Assembly (NCBI RefSeq): GCF_025630775.1
Contig: NZ_JAOSZE010000027.1
Span: forward strand, 62,001 to 126,000
DNA length: 64,000 nucleotides
Reading direction: 5' to 3'
DNA from: Actinoplanes sp. KI2
GTDB taxonomy: Bacteria; Actinomycetota; Actinomycetes; Mycobacteriales; Micromonosporaceae
Part shown: in pieces, positions 23,454 through 31,493 of the stretch
Numbering within the stretch: the stretch's first letter is position 1
How the letters are laid out: every line of letters begins with the position of its first letter
Made by a program: the position numbers and the translations under genes
The notes under the pieces: generated by a model
The model's input: only the letters and a program-made list of their open reading frames with translations
The model's database searches: none
What the model was told of the DNA's origin: nothing

Positions 23454-25103
23454 ATGCGCGGGGGAATAGGGCGGACGGTCGGCGTGGCGGTGGCCGCACT
23501 TGCGGCGCTGGCCACGATCGTGGTGGCCAGTCTGTCCAACCTGAACGGCGATGTGTGGTACGCCCTCGGCTGCCTCGAGACGGCCGGCAAGGGCGGCGTC
23601 AGCATCTGGGACATCTTCGTCTCCCGGCCGCTCGCCTACAAACTGTTGATGGCGGGGCTGGACGCGGGCCGTGCCCGGCTCGTCGGGGACTCCTCGCTGG
23701 ACACGAGCCACCTGGTGATCCGGATCGAGACGGACGTCCTGGTCGTCGCCGTGACCGTCGTGCTGTACCTGGGTGTCCGGCGGGTAGGCGGGCCGCTCGC
23801 GGCGGCCGGGATCGCGATCGCCACCGGATTGGCGCTGATCGTCGCGCCGCCCTGGCACTTCCTCGAGCCCGACTGGGTCGCCGCGCTCGCCGCCGCGCTG
23901 GCGGTCGGCGTCGCGTGCCTGCCCCGGCGCCCGTGGCTCGGCGCGCTGCTGGCTGGCCCGGCCGCGATGCTGATCGTGGCGGTCAAGCTCTCCACCTTCC
24001 CGATCGCGCTGCTGGCCCTGCTCGTCGTCGGCGTGTTCGACCGGCGCCGCGCCGCGTGGGCCACCCTGTCCACGGTGCTCTGCGTCGCGCTCTGGTACGT
24101 GCTGACCAAGCACTACGTGCCCTGGGAATGGACGTGGCTGCGGGACCTGGCGAACCTCGTGCACGAAGCGCCGCAGGGAATCCGGACCGGCGACCTGCTC
24201 AGGCTGCGCGCCACGGTCGGCGACGTGGCGGTGCTCAGCCCGGTCGTGGTGCTGGCGCCGGCCGCGGCGGCGGTGCTCATCCGCCGCTGCACGGGCCGCC
24301 GGCGATGGGCGGGCGCGGGGGTCGCGGTGGCCGCGATCGGGATGGCGGTGGCTCCCGCGTACGGGCAGGCCGAGTTCTACCTGTACCACTTCGCGGCCGG
24401 CGTGGTGCTCGCCGCGGGGGTGTGCGGCGCTGCCTTCGCGCTCACGCCGGGGTTCCGGCTCCCGCTGGCCGTCACCGCGGTGCTCGTCACCGTTGCCAGC
24501 CTCGTGCTGCTGCGCCAGCCCGCCGACTGGCGACTGGCGAACGCCACGCCGGTGATCTGGGCGTACGAGATCACCGCGGTCGTCCTCGCCGTCCCCGCCT
24601 GGTTCCTGGCCGGCCGGACGAGGCTGCCTCTGCCGTGGTCGGCCGGCGTGGTCGTGCTCTGCTTCGCGCTGCTGCCGCCCGTGCTGCAAGGCGCACCGTA
24701 CGCGTTCAGCGCCTACGACTACAACGTCCACAACGGCCGATCGGACAATCCGGCCCTGGTCGAGCTCGGTAAGCGGCTCGGCGCGGACACCCCGGTGCTG
24801 TACCTGACGTACGGCACGGTCAACCACGACATGGGCAATCCGACGACCTGCCGATACCCCTCGCCGCTGTGGTTGCAGCGCTCGGCCGCCCTGCGGGTGC
24901 GCACCCGCCCCAGCTACGCCGACAACTTGCGCTGCCTGAGCGACAACCGCGACGCCAGGTACGTGATCGTGCAGAACGACTGGTTCAATCTCAAGTACTT
25001 GTCGCCCGAGGTGCAGTCCCTGGTCGCCGAACGTTTCGACTGCTCCCCGGCGGCCCGGATACCGGCCCCGCCCCCGTTCACCGTCTGCCCCGCCAGAGGC
25101 TGA
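23454..25103 (+). CDS. Polytopic membrane protein, GT-C glycosyltransferase-like
   Basis: 549 residues with about eleven membrane helices and a soluble C-terminal part. The first loop contains NLNGDVWYALGCLE and a VSRPLAYKLLMAGLD segment; acidic residues in this loop and an APPWHFLEPDW segment are reminiscent of GT-C enzymes that use polyprenol-linked sugars. The C-terminal domain (about 420-549) has four to five Cys (NPTTCRYPSP, NLRCLSDNRD, FDCSP) and probably lies outside the membrane. Substrate unknown; the GT-C call is inference from layout. Confidence 0.65.
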   Translation: MRGGIGRTVGVAVAALAALATIVVASLSNLNGDVWYALGCLETAGKGGVSIWDIFVSRPLAYKLLMAGLDAGRARLVGDSSLDTSHLVIRIETDVLVVAVTVVLYLGVRRVGGPLAAAGIAIATGLALIVAPPWHFLEPDWVAALAAALAVGVACLPRRPWLGALLAGPAAMLIVAVKLSTFPIALLALLVVGVFDRRRAAWATLSTVLCVALWYVLTKHYVPWEWTWLRDLANLVHEAPQGIRTGDLLRLRATVGDVAVLSPVVVLAPAAAAVLIRRCTGRRRWAGAGVAVAAIGMAVAPAYGQAEFYLYHFAAGVVLAAGVCGAAFALTPGFRLPLAVTAVLVTVASLVLLRQPADWRLANATPVIWAYEITAVVLAVPAWFLAGRTRLPLPWSAGVVVLCFALLPPVLQGAPYAFSAYDYNVHNGRSDNPALVELGKRLGADTPVLYLTYGTVNHDMGNPTTCRYPSPLWLQRSAALRVRTRPSYADNLRCLSDNRDARYVIVQNDWFNLKYLSPEVQSLVAERFDCSPAARIPAPPPFTVCPARG

Positions 25104-25127
25104 CGGCGGGCGGCTCGGTCGTAAGGT
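25100..25127 (+). promoter_or_regulatory. Promoter with -10 box placed for a leaderless transcript
   Basis: CTGACG at 25100-25105, a 16-base spacer, TAAGGT at 25122-25127, then six bases to ATG 25134 and no ribosome site. Confidence 0.45.
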
Positions 25128-25133
25128 ACGACC

Positions 25134-26090
25134 ATGTCGCTGGTGACAGGTGACGACATTTCCGCCGCCGCGGGACGCCTGGCCGGGCGGATCGTGCGTA
25201 CGCCTCTGCTGTCCTGCCGGCGGCTTTCCGACGACCTTGGTCTGGACGTCCTGGTGAAGGCGGAGAATCTCCAGCACGCCGGCAGTTTCAAGGTCCGCGG
25301 TGCGCAGAATGCGTTGCTCGCCCGTGCCGAGCGCGGGCAACTCCCCGCCGGCATAGCGACCTTCTCGGCGGGCAACCACGCCGCCGCGGCCGCGTACGCC
25401 GGCTGGGTGCTGGGGCTGCCGACGGTGGTGTGCATGCCGCCCGGCGCGGTCGACGTGAAGGTGGCCGCGGTCAAGCGGTACGGCGGCGAGGTGGTCTTCA
25501 CCGACGATCTGGCGGGCACGTGCCACGCGGTGGCCGCCGAGCGCGGGTACGCGCTGCTGCACCCGTTCGATGATCTGGACGTCATTGCCGGCGCCGGTAC
25601 CGTCGGCGCCGAGTTGGCGGCCGACGCCGGCTCGCTGGAGCTGGTGCTGGTACCGGTCGGAGGCGGTGGGTTGATCAGTGGGATCGCCGCCGCGGTGAAG
25701 GCGGTGTCGCCGGCTACCCGGGTGGTCGGCGTCGAGCCGGTCACCGCCAACGCGGTCACCCACGGCCTGCGGCACGGCGCGTTGGTTCCGCTGCCGCGAC
25801 GCCCGGTCTCACTGGCCGATGGGCTGACCGCGCCGTACGCCGGCGAGCACACCCTGGCGCACATCGAGGCGCATGTCGACGTCATCGTCGAGGTGCCGGA
25901 ACAGGTCATCGCGCGGGCCTGGTGGGAGCTGCTGGACGCGACCAAACTGCTGGTCGAACCGTCCGCTGCGGTCGGGCTTGCCGCCCTGCGCCTGGGTCTG
26001 GTCGAGACGGTCCCCGAGGCGCGGGTTGCGCTCGTCCTGTCCGGCGGGAACGTCGCCTCCGCCACGCTCGCCCAAATCGGGCAGAACTGA
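25134..26090 (+). CDS. PLP-dependent threonine/serine dehydratase-type enzyme
   Basis: 318 residues of the fold-II PLP family. Lys53 in AGSFKVRGA carries the cofactor, SAGNHA binds the substrate carboxylate, and VGGGGLISG is the phosphate loop. There is no C-terminal ACT regulatory domain, so it resembles catabolic threonine ammonia-lyase or serine racemase rather than biosynthetic IlvA. LSGGNV near the end matches the family. Translation is probably leaderless (TAAGGT six bases upstream). Exact substrate cannot be read from sequence. Confidence 0.85.
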   Translation: MSLVTGDDISAAAGRLAGRIVRTPLLSCRRLSDDLGLDVLVKAENLQHAGSFKVRGAQNALLARAERGQLPAGIATFSAGNHAAAAAYAGWVLGLPTVVCMPPGAVDVKVAAVKRYGGEVVFTDDLAGTCHAVAAERGYALLHPFDDLDVIAGAGTVGAELAADAGSLELVLVPVGGGGLISGIAAAVKAVSPATRVVGVEPVTANAVTHGLRHGALVPLPRRPVSLADGLTAPYAGEHTLAHIEAHVDVIVEVPEQVIARAWWELLDATKLLVEPSAAVGLAALRLGLVETVPEARVALVLSGGNVASATLAQIGQN

Positions 26091-26350
26091 CATTCGACCG
26101 GTCCGCTCGGTGCCGGTGGCGCCGGCCGAGGGCACCTGACCCACCGGGATGCCGATCGATCCGCGTCGCTCGGCAGAAGGATGGGGATGGCCTGATCCTG
26201 CACTGATAGGAGGACCGGGACGCGCATCGGAACGGTGTGCGGCTCGCGTCCGTGTCAAGGCTCCGGAGGTGCTGCTGCACGCACCTGCCTGCACCGTTGG
26301 CTGACGCGCGGTCCGGAGCCGATCGGCACTCGACTCGAGGGAGGACGGCC

Positions 26351-26563
26351 ATGACAGAAGCGGCAAGGTCCGTGTTGACGGGGCGGGAACGGCAGATTCT
26401 CGCCTTGATCGCAGATGGCATGTCGAACGGCGAGATCGGCGCGGCGCTCTACATCTCACCGGCGACGGCGAAATCGCACGTCAAGGCAATCTTCGCCCGC
26501 TACGGGGTGAACAGCAGGGCGCAGGCGGTGGCGGCCGGGTTCCGGGCGGGTGACCTCCGGTGA
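26351..26563 (+). CDS. Stand-alone LuxR-type HTH protein
   Basis: 70 residues consisting only of the DNA-binding domain: LTGRERQILALIADGMSNGEIGAALYIS, then TAKSHVKAIFARYGVNSRAQAVA. No receiver or sensor domain is attached. GGAGG lies 7 bases ahead of ATG 26351, so the short start is convincing. The 260 bases upstream (26091-26350) show no gene. Its partner or signal is unknown. Confidence 0.85.
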   Translation: MTEAARSVLTGRERQILALIADGMSNGEIGAALYISPATAKSHVKAIFARYGVNSRAQAVAAGFRAGDLR

Positions 26564-26725
26564 CCGGCGCGCGACCGGTTCCCCTTGACCGGTTTGCTCA
26601 ACCGGGGTGGCGAGGCCGGGTGACCGATCGCGACAGACTCGGCTGACATCAACGGTGGTGTCCCACCCGGACCGGTCGGGGGAGACGGTGCTGGGTGGGG
26701 CGCTCCGCGCGGACGTCTGCCGTGA

Positions 26726-26920
26726 CTACGGGTAGACCACCGTGTCGGTGTCCGCGCAGTCGTCGGGGGACGCGGTGCTGCCGGCCGTGGGTTGCGCACA
26801 CGCCGGGTCCGACTCGCTGGACGACGGGCACCCGGCCAGCGACAGCACCGTGGCGGCCGCGAGACCGGCCGCGATCAGGATCCGGCGCAGCTCAGCAACC
26901 GTCATGCTGCCTGTGGCCAT
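26726..26920 (-). CDS. Small lipoprotein
   Basis: 64 residues. A signal sequence with lipobox LAGC (GLAAATVLSLAGC) puts the mature Cys near residue 31, followed by a short acidic, Ser/Pro-rich tail with two more Cys. AGGAG lies 8 bases ahead of ATG 26920. No function can be assigned. The flanking stretch 26564-26725 shows no gene. Confidence 0.7.
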   Translation of the reverse strand: MATGSMTVAELRRILIAAGLAAATVLSLAGCPSSSESDPACAQPTAGSTASPDDCADTDTVVYP

Positions 26921-26983
26921 GCGTGTTCTCCTGAGTAGAGCGAGTTTGTCATTGTCGCAGAGGACGGCGGGAGCCGCCGCCCT

Positions 26984-27312
26984 CTACGGGATCGTCAGCA
27001 CCGTCTTGCCGCGGGCGTGGCCGGAGCCGTAGTGACGCAGGGCGTCGGCGGCGGCCGCCAGCGGGAAGACCCGGTCGAGCACGGGGGTGACCTGTCCCGC
27101 CTCGGTCATCGCGCGGAGGGTGTCGAGGTCGGCGGCGTTCGGCCGCGCGTCGAGCGCCACCATCGTGCGGCTCATGAGTGGTGACAGGGCGAGCGCGGTG
27201 AGCCGGCGGCGTAGCCACGGTGCGGGCGGCCCGGCGGAGAGCACGAGCCGGCCGTTCGGGGTGAGAACCCGGCGGCATCGCGCCAGTGAATGGTTGCCGA
27301 CTCCTGAGAGCG
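26984..27312 (-). pseudogene. C-terminal fragment of a zinc-type alcohol dehydrogenase (MDR family)
   Basis: About 105 codons in one frame. The segment beginning GVGNHSLARCRRVLTPNGRL corresponds to the middle of the NAD(P)-binding domain of medium-chain dehydrogenases. It continues to AGQVTPVLDRVFPL and HARGKTVLTIP, the usual C-terminus. The first ~220 residues, including the catalytic zinc domain, are missing: upstream lies the end of another gene (27315-27692). Internal start codons exist but no complete enzyme can be made, so this is read as a deletion remnant. Confidence 0.75.
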
Positions 27313-27314
27313 GG

Positions 27315-27692
27315 TCATTCGGTGGCGAGACCGCTCAGCACGATCGCGGCCGTGACCACCAGGACCGCCCCGGACAGCCACGGTATCCAGGCCAGGTCCG
27401 AGTCCCGGGTGATCCAGGCGGCAACGGTCGACGCCAGGGCCACGACCGGAATGACGGGCAGCAGCCAGGCCAGGTAGACCCGGCGGGGCAGCGGCCGCGG
27501 AACCTGGTCGGTGAGGAGCGCGACCACGCCCAGCCCGAGCGCGGCGAGAAGTACCACCACGGTCGCCGCGGTGCTGAGCGGCAGCCACCCGTCGACGCCG
27601 GCCCCATGCAGAACCAGCCACAGCAGTCCGAGCGGAACGACCATCACCCCGAGTACGGCGAGCCCGCACCCGCCTCCCTGCCGAATCCCCAC
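27315..27692 (-). CDS. Small four-helix membrane protein
   Basis: 125 residues with four hydrophobic helices: LAVLGVMVVPLGLLWLVLHG, AATVVVLLAALGLGVVALL, YLAWLLPVIPVVALASTVAA and PWLSGAVLVVTAAIVLSGLA. No motifs beyond that. It abuts the dehydrogenase fragment, whose 5' end it has replaced. Family not recognised. Confidence 0.65.
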   Translation of the reverse strand: MGIRQGGGCGLAVLGVMVVPLGLLWLVLHGAGVDGWLPLSTAATVVVLLAALGLGVVALLTDQVPRPLPRRVYLAWLLPVIPVVALASTVAAWITRDSDLAWIPWLSGAVLVVTAAIVLSGLATE

Positions 27693-27770
27693 AGCCGCCG
27701 ATTCTCCCCGCGACGGTTCACCCCGTCAGTCGCGTTTCTTGCCGGCTCGTCAGGCGGGCACGATGAGGTA

Positions 27771-29513
27771 GTGCAGTTCTACTTGAACGGCTATCCGGAG
27801 CCACCTCGCCTGCCCGCGACGACGGACGTGCTGATCGTCGGCGCCGGGCCGGCCGGCCTGCTCCTCGCGGCCCAGCTGGCCACCTTCCCGGACGTCCGCT
27901 GCGTCGTGATCGACCGTCGGGACGGTCCCCTGGAGGTCGGGCAGGCCGACGGGGTGGCCTGCCGCACGGTGGAGATGTTCGAGACGTTCGGGCTGGCGCA
28001 GCGGCTGATCCACGAGGGATACCGGGTCAACGAGGTGGCGTTCTGGCGGCCGGACCCGAAGGACCCGGCGCGGATCGTGCGGACCGGGCGGATCGACGAC
28101 GTCGAGGAGGGCATCTCCGAGATGCCCCACATGATCGTCAACCAGGCGCGGATGCTGGGATACCTGCGCGATCGCCTGCGGCCCGGCGACCTCTTCTACG
28201 GATTGCGGGCGACCGGCGTCGACATCGACCCCGGCGGTGTCACCGTCACGGTCGAGCCGGGCCGGCAGATCCGGGCCTCGTACGTCGTCGGCTGCGACGG
28301 GGCGCACAGCACGGTCCGGGAGGCGATCGGCCGGCGGCTGGTCGGCGACTCGGCCGACCAGTACTGGGGGGTGCTCGACGTCCTCGCGGTCACCGATTTC
28401 CCGGACATCCGGCTCAAGTCCGTGATCCAGTCCTCGCGGGGCAGCATCCTGGTCATCCCGCGCGAGGGCGGCTACCTGGTCCGGCTCTACATCGAACTGG
28501 GTGCCGAGCGCCCGCCGAACCCGTCACCCGAGACGCTCCTCGAGGTGGCGAACCGCATCCTGCAGCCGTACGCGATCGAAGTGAAGAACGTCGGCTGGTG
28601 GACCGTGTACGAGATCGGCCAGCGCCTCTGCGACGGCTTCGACGACGGGGGCGAGCAGCCGCGGGTTTTCATCGCCGGGGATGCCTGCCACACCCACAGC
28701 GCCAAGGCCGGCCAGGGCATGAACGTGTCGATGGCCGACGCCTTCAACCTCGGCTGGAAGCTGGGCGCGGTGTTGCGCGGCACCGCCCCGCCCGCGATCC
28801 TGCGCACGTACTCGGCGGAACGGCAGCGGGTCGCCCGGCAGCTCATCGACTTCGACCGCGAGTTCGCCGGCAGCTTCAGCGCCCGGCCGGACGATTTCCA
28901 GGAGTACTTCCGGGAGCAGGGCCGCTTCACCGCCGGCCTCTCGGTCCGCTACGAGCCGTCGATGCTCACCGCGCCGCCGGCCCACCAGCACCTCGCCTCG
29001 GGCTTCCCGATCGGCATGCGCTTCCACTCCGCCCCGGTCGTCCGCGTCGCCGACGCCAAGCCGATGCACCTCGGGCATGCCGCCCGCGCGGACGGCGCCT
29101 GGCGGCTCTACGCCTTCGCCGACCGGTCCCGTGCCCGGTTCCTGGGGTTCTGCGACTTCCTGACCTCCGACGGGTCGCCGCTGACCCGGTTCACGCCGCC
29201 GGACGCCGACCCGGACGCGGTGATCGACGTCCGGGCGATACTCCAGCAGCCGCATCGGGAGGTGGCGGTCGACGAACTGCCGCCGGTCCTGCAACCCCGG
29301 AAGGGCCCGTACCGGCTCGTCGACTACGAGAAGGTCTTCGCCGGCGACGACATCTTCACGGCCCGCGGCGTGGACCGGGAGCAGGGCTGCGTCGTGGTGG
29401 TGCGCCCGGACCAGTACGTCGCGAACGTGCTCCCGCTCGACGCGTACGAGGAACTCGATGTCTTCCTGAGCGGAGTGCTCGTTGGTTTTCGCAGCATCGG
29501 CGAGCGGCGTTGA
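27771..29513 (+). CDS. FAD-dependent aromatic hydroxylase (phenol 2-monooxygenase type)
   Basis: 580 residues of the PHBH-like flavoprotein family. GAGPAGLLLAAQLA binds the ADP of FAD, VGCDGAHSTVR is the DG motif, and FIAGDACHTHSAKAGQGMNVSMADAFNLGWKL is split here as GDACHTHSAK and GQGMNVSMADAFNLGW, the GD motif region. A C-terminal thioredoxin-like domain (from about 410) matches phenol 2-monooxygenase. GTG 27771 was chosen because the protein then begins VQFYLNGYPE, the usual N-terminus; GAGG is very close to it. Likely oxidises a phenolic compound using NADPH and O2. Confidence 0.88.
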   Translation: MQFYLNGYPEPPRLPATTDVLIVGAGPAGLLLAAQLATFPDVRCVVIDRRDGPLEVGQADGVACRTVEMFETFGLAQRLIHEGYRVNEVAFWRPDPKDPARIVRTGRIDDVEEGISEMPHMIVNQARMLGYLRDRLRPGDLFYGLRATGVDIDPGGVTVTVEPGRQIRASYVVGCDGAHSTVREAIGRRLVGDSADQYWGVLDVLAVTDFPDIRLKSVIQSSRGSILVIPREGGYLVRLYIELGAERPPNPSPETLLEVANRILQPYAIEVKNVGWWTVYEIGQRLCDGFDDGGEQPRVFIAGDACHTHSAKAGQGMNVSMADAFNLGWKLGAVLRGTAPPAILRTYSAERQRVARQLIDFDREFAGSFSARPDDFQEYFREQGRFTAGLSVRYEPSMLTAPPAHQHLASGFPIGMRFHSAPVVRVADAKPMHLGHAARADGAWRLYAFADRSRARFLGFCDFLTSDGSPLTRFTPPDADPDAVIDVRAILQQPHREVAVDELPPVLQPRKGPYRLVDYEKVFAGDDIFTARGVDREQGCVVVVRPDQYVANVLPLDAYEELDVFLSGVLVGFRSIGERR

Positions 29514-29564
29514 GGCGCCGTCTGAAGTAAACGGACACTACGAGGAGGACGTGAGGAGGCCGCC

Positions 29565-29852
29565 ATGCCCCGCAAAAAGCCGGTGCTCGCCCGCCGATGG
29601 CTGATCTACTACGGGGCGCTCGTCCTGACGGTACTCGTCGCGATGGCGATTGCCCTGCTCGTCGAGCCGGGCACCGTCAAAGGAGTGATCGGCGTCGGCG
29701 TGGTGGTCGGCGGCACGCTCGGCATCGTGGGCTCCGCGATCGGGGTGGCGTGGAAGGAGGTCATGAGCGAGCACGGCGGTGACCGGCGAAATGTCGGAGG
29801 TGGCTTCCACGACTGCAACGCTGAGCCGACGATCGACCTGACGTGCCTGTGA
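29565..29852 (+). CDS. Small membrane protein
   Basis: 95 residues with two membrane helices (YYGALVLTVLVAMAIALLV and GVIGVGVVVGGTLGIVGSAIG) and a soluble tail with two Cys (FHDCNAEPTIDLTCL). AGGAGG lies 6 bases ahead of ATG 29565. Stops 5 bases before the convergent anti-sigma gene. No family was recognised. Confidence 0.7.
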   Translation: MPRKKPVLARRWLIYYGALVLTVLVAMAIALLVEPGTVKGVIGVGVVVGGTLGIVGSAIGVAWKEVMSEHGGDRRNVGGGFHDCNAEPTIDLTCL

Positions 29853-29856
29853 CGGC

Positions 29857-30867
29857 TCAGGGGCCGGCGACCTCTATCCCGGACGCGAAGTGGACCAGCT
29901 CGTCGGCGGTGAGCCCGACCGCGCTGCGGTCCGACTCGACGATCAGCACTCGCTTCTGTCCCAGATCGATCTGCAGCTGAGAGTCGCCCGTGAAGGTCGC
30001 CGGACGGCCGGCGACCGTGACGCTCACCCCGGACGGCTTCTCCGCCGGCGCCGCTTCCACGTGCACGCACAGGCCCTGCTGCATCGTGTCGCGGGTGACC
30101 GGCGGCGGCACCAGGCACAGGAACTGCCCCGACACCTGCCCGAGGGTCAGGCCGTGCGGCACCTCCGCGATGCGGAACGGCGCCGGTGAGGCCGGCAGCG
30201 TCTGCCGGTGCAGGCCGCGGGCGAACCGCAGCACCTGGGACTCCGTGCGCGGGCCGAAGCTGAGCACCTGAGCCCACTGCCCGTCGGCCAGTTTCCAGCG
30301 GACACCCACATAGCGGTCGCCGGGGCGTGCGCCGTCGTAGCTGCTCGTCGTGCGGACCGTCGCGGATGCCGAGCCGACGGTCGACCGGTGGTCACCCTCG
30401 CCCTCCACCTCCCAGTCCCCGGGAACCGGTCCCACCTCGACGGAGAGGACGTCCCCGCGGCCGTCCTCGTACATCAGCAGGACGTTGCGGCCGAGCTGGT
30501 CGACCCGCCGGGGGCCGAGCCCGGCCGGCAGCCAGCCGGGGGTCAGGGGAAAGGCGGGCATCGCCAGCCGTGGCTTCTCCCAGACGACCGTGGACGGCAG
30601 CGTGACCGACGGCGACGGCGTGGGCGGACTGGCGATCGCGGAGCTCGGCGGGGCGGGAATCCGCGCGGGCCCCGACGGTGAACGCCCGACCAGCACCACC
30701 GGCACGGCCACCGCGGCCGTCAGCAGAGCCGCGGCACCCAGCATCGCGGTTCGCCTGCGCTTGTCGCGGCGCACCCCCACACGTACGCGGTCCAGCAGGT
30801 CCGGCCGGATTGCCGGCTTTGCCGCTTCTTCCCGCAAAGTCCGCTGCAGGTCTTCTTCGAGCGTCAT
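29857..30867 (-). CDS. Membrane-anchored protein, probable anti-sigma factor or sigma-operon partner
   Basis: 336 residues. A short N-terminal cytosolic segment (MTLEEDLQRTLREEAAKP), a basic stop (RRDKRRR), one membrane helix (LGAAALLTAAVAVPVVLVG) and a large external domain rich in beta strands. The ATG at 30867 overlaps the stop of the sigma factor gene (ATGA), so they are co-translated. That coupling and the layout are typical of partners of SigE-type ECF factors. No zinc anti-sigma motif (HxxxCxxC) is visible, so direct sigma binding is inference. Confidence 0.75.
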   Translation of the reverse strand: MTLEEDLQRTLREEAAKPAIRPDLLDRVRVGVRRDKRRRTAMLGAAALLTAAVAVPVVLVGRSPSGPARIPAPPSSAIASPPTPSPSVTLPSTVVWEKPRLAMPAFPLTPGWLPAGLGPRRVDQLGRNVLLMYEDGRGDVLSVEVGPVPGDWEVEGEGDHRSTVGSASATVRTTSSYDGARPGDRYVGVRWKLADGQWAQVLSFGPRTESQVLRFARGLHRQTLPASPAPFRIAEVPHGLTLGQVSGQFLCLVPPPVTRDTMQQGLCVHVEAAPAEKPSGVSVTVAGRPATFTGDSQLQIDLGQKRVLIVESDRSAVGLTADELVHFASGIEVAGP

Positions 30868-31370
30868 TGTGCTGCTCCCGACACGTTCGTGGTGGGCGAC
30901 GCGAGATCGGCCCGGAGGCGACCCAGGCCGCGGGCGGCGTGCACGCGTACGGTGCTGGGATTGCACCGCAGCACCTCGGCGATCTGCCGGTCGTCGAGAT
31001 CCTCGTAATAGCGGAGCACCAGCACCGCGCGCTGCGCCCGGGTGAGCCGGCCCAGCCGGGTCCAGAGGTCGTCGCGCATCGCGTGCCGGACGGCGAAGTC
31101 CGCGGTCTGGCCGGTGCCGGCGTCGGCCGGGACGCCGACCTGTTCCCGGCTGGCCCGCCGGCGCAGCCAGGAGACGTGCGACCGGACCAGCGCCGTCCGC
31201 AGGTAGCTGTCCGGCTGCTCGAGCTCGATCCGCGGCCATCTCCGGTACGCCTTGATCAACACTTCCTGGACGAGGTCCTCACCGAGGTGCTGGTCGCCGC
31301 AGAGCAGGTAGGCGAACCGCCGCAGGGTGTCCCCGCGGGCGCGGACGTACTCCTCGAACCCGATGTGCAC
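30864..31370 (-). CDS. SigE-family ECF RNA polymerase sigma factor
   Basis: 168 residues. Region 2 is FEEYVRARGDTLRRFAYLLCGDQHLGEDLVQEV, read as the DNA-melting and core-binding helices; region 4 is RAVLVLRYYEDLDDRQIAEVL followed by CNPSTVRVHAARGLGRLR. This is the SigE-type pattern common in actinobacteria. The GTG start at 31370 has GGGGGGA upstream. It is the first gene of a two-gene unit with its membrane partner. The regulon is unknown. Confidence 0.92.
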   Translation of the reverse strand: MHIGFEEYVRARGDTLRRFAYLLCGDQHLGEDLVQEVLIKAYRRWPRIELEQPDSYLRTALVRSHVSWLRRRASREQVGVPADAGTGQTADFAVRHAMRDDLWTRLGRLTRAQRAVLVLRYYEDLDDRQIAEVLRCNPSTVRVHAARGLGRLRADLASPTTNVSGAAQ

Positions 31371-31493
31371 TGCGTCCCCCCGTCCCGGCAGTCCTGCTCA
31401 TAAGGACGCCGTGAGCGGGCCGATCCGCGTACCTGAGGACGAGACGACTTTCCCGGCGCGACAGCGAAGGTAGCGGCGGGACGCCACCTCCGT

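Noticed and set aside
23400..25775. Minus-strand reading frame of 791 codons
   Set aside because: Antisense shadow of the GT-C-like and PLP-enzyme genes; composition typical of a shadow frame.
30864..31239. Upstream extension of the anti-sigma gene to 31239
   Set aside because: The extension runs antisense-free but out of frame through the sigma factor gene; ATG 30867 with the ATGA overlap is the natural start.
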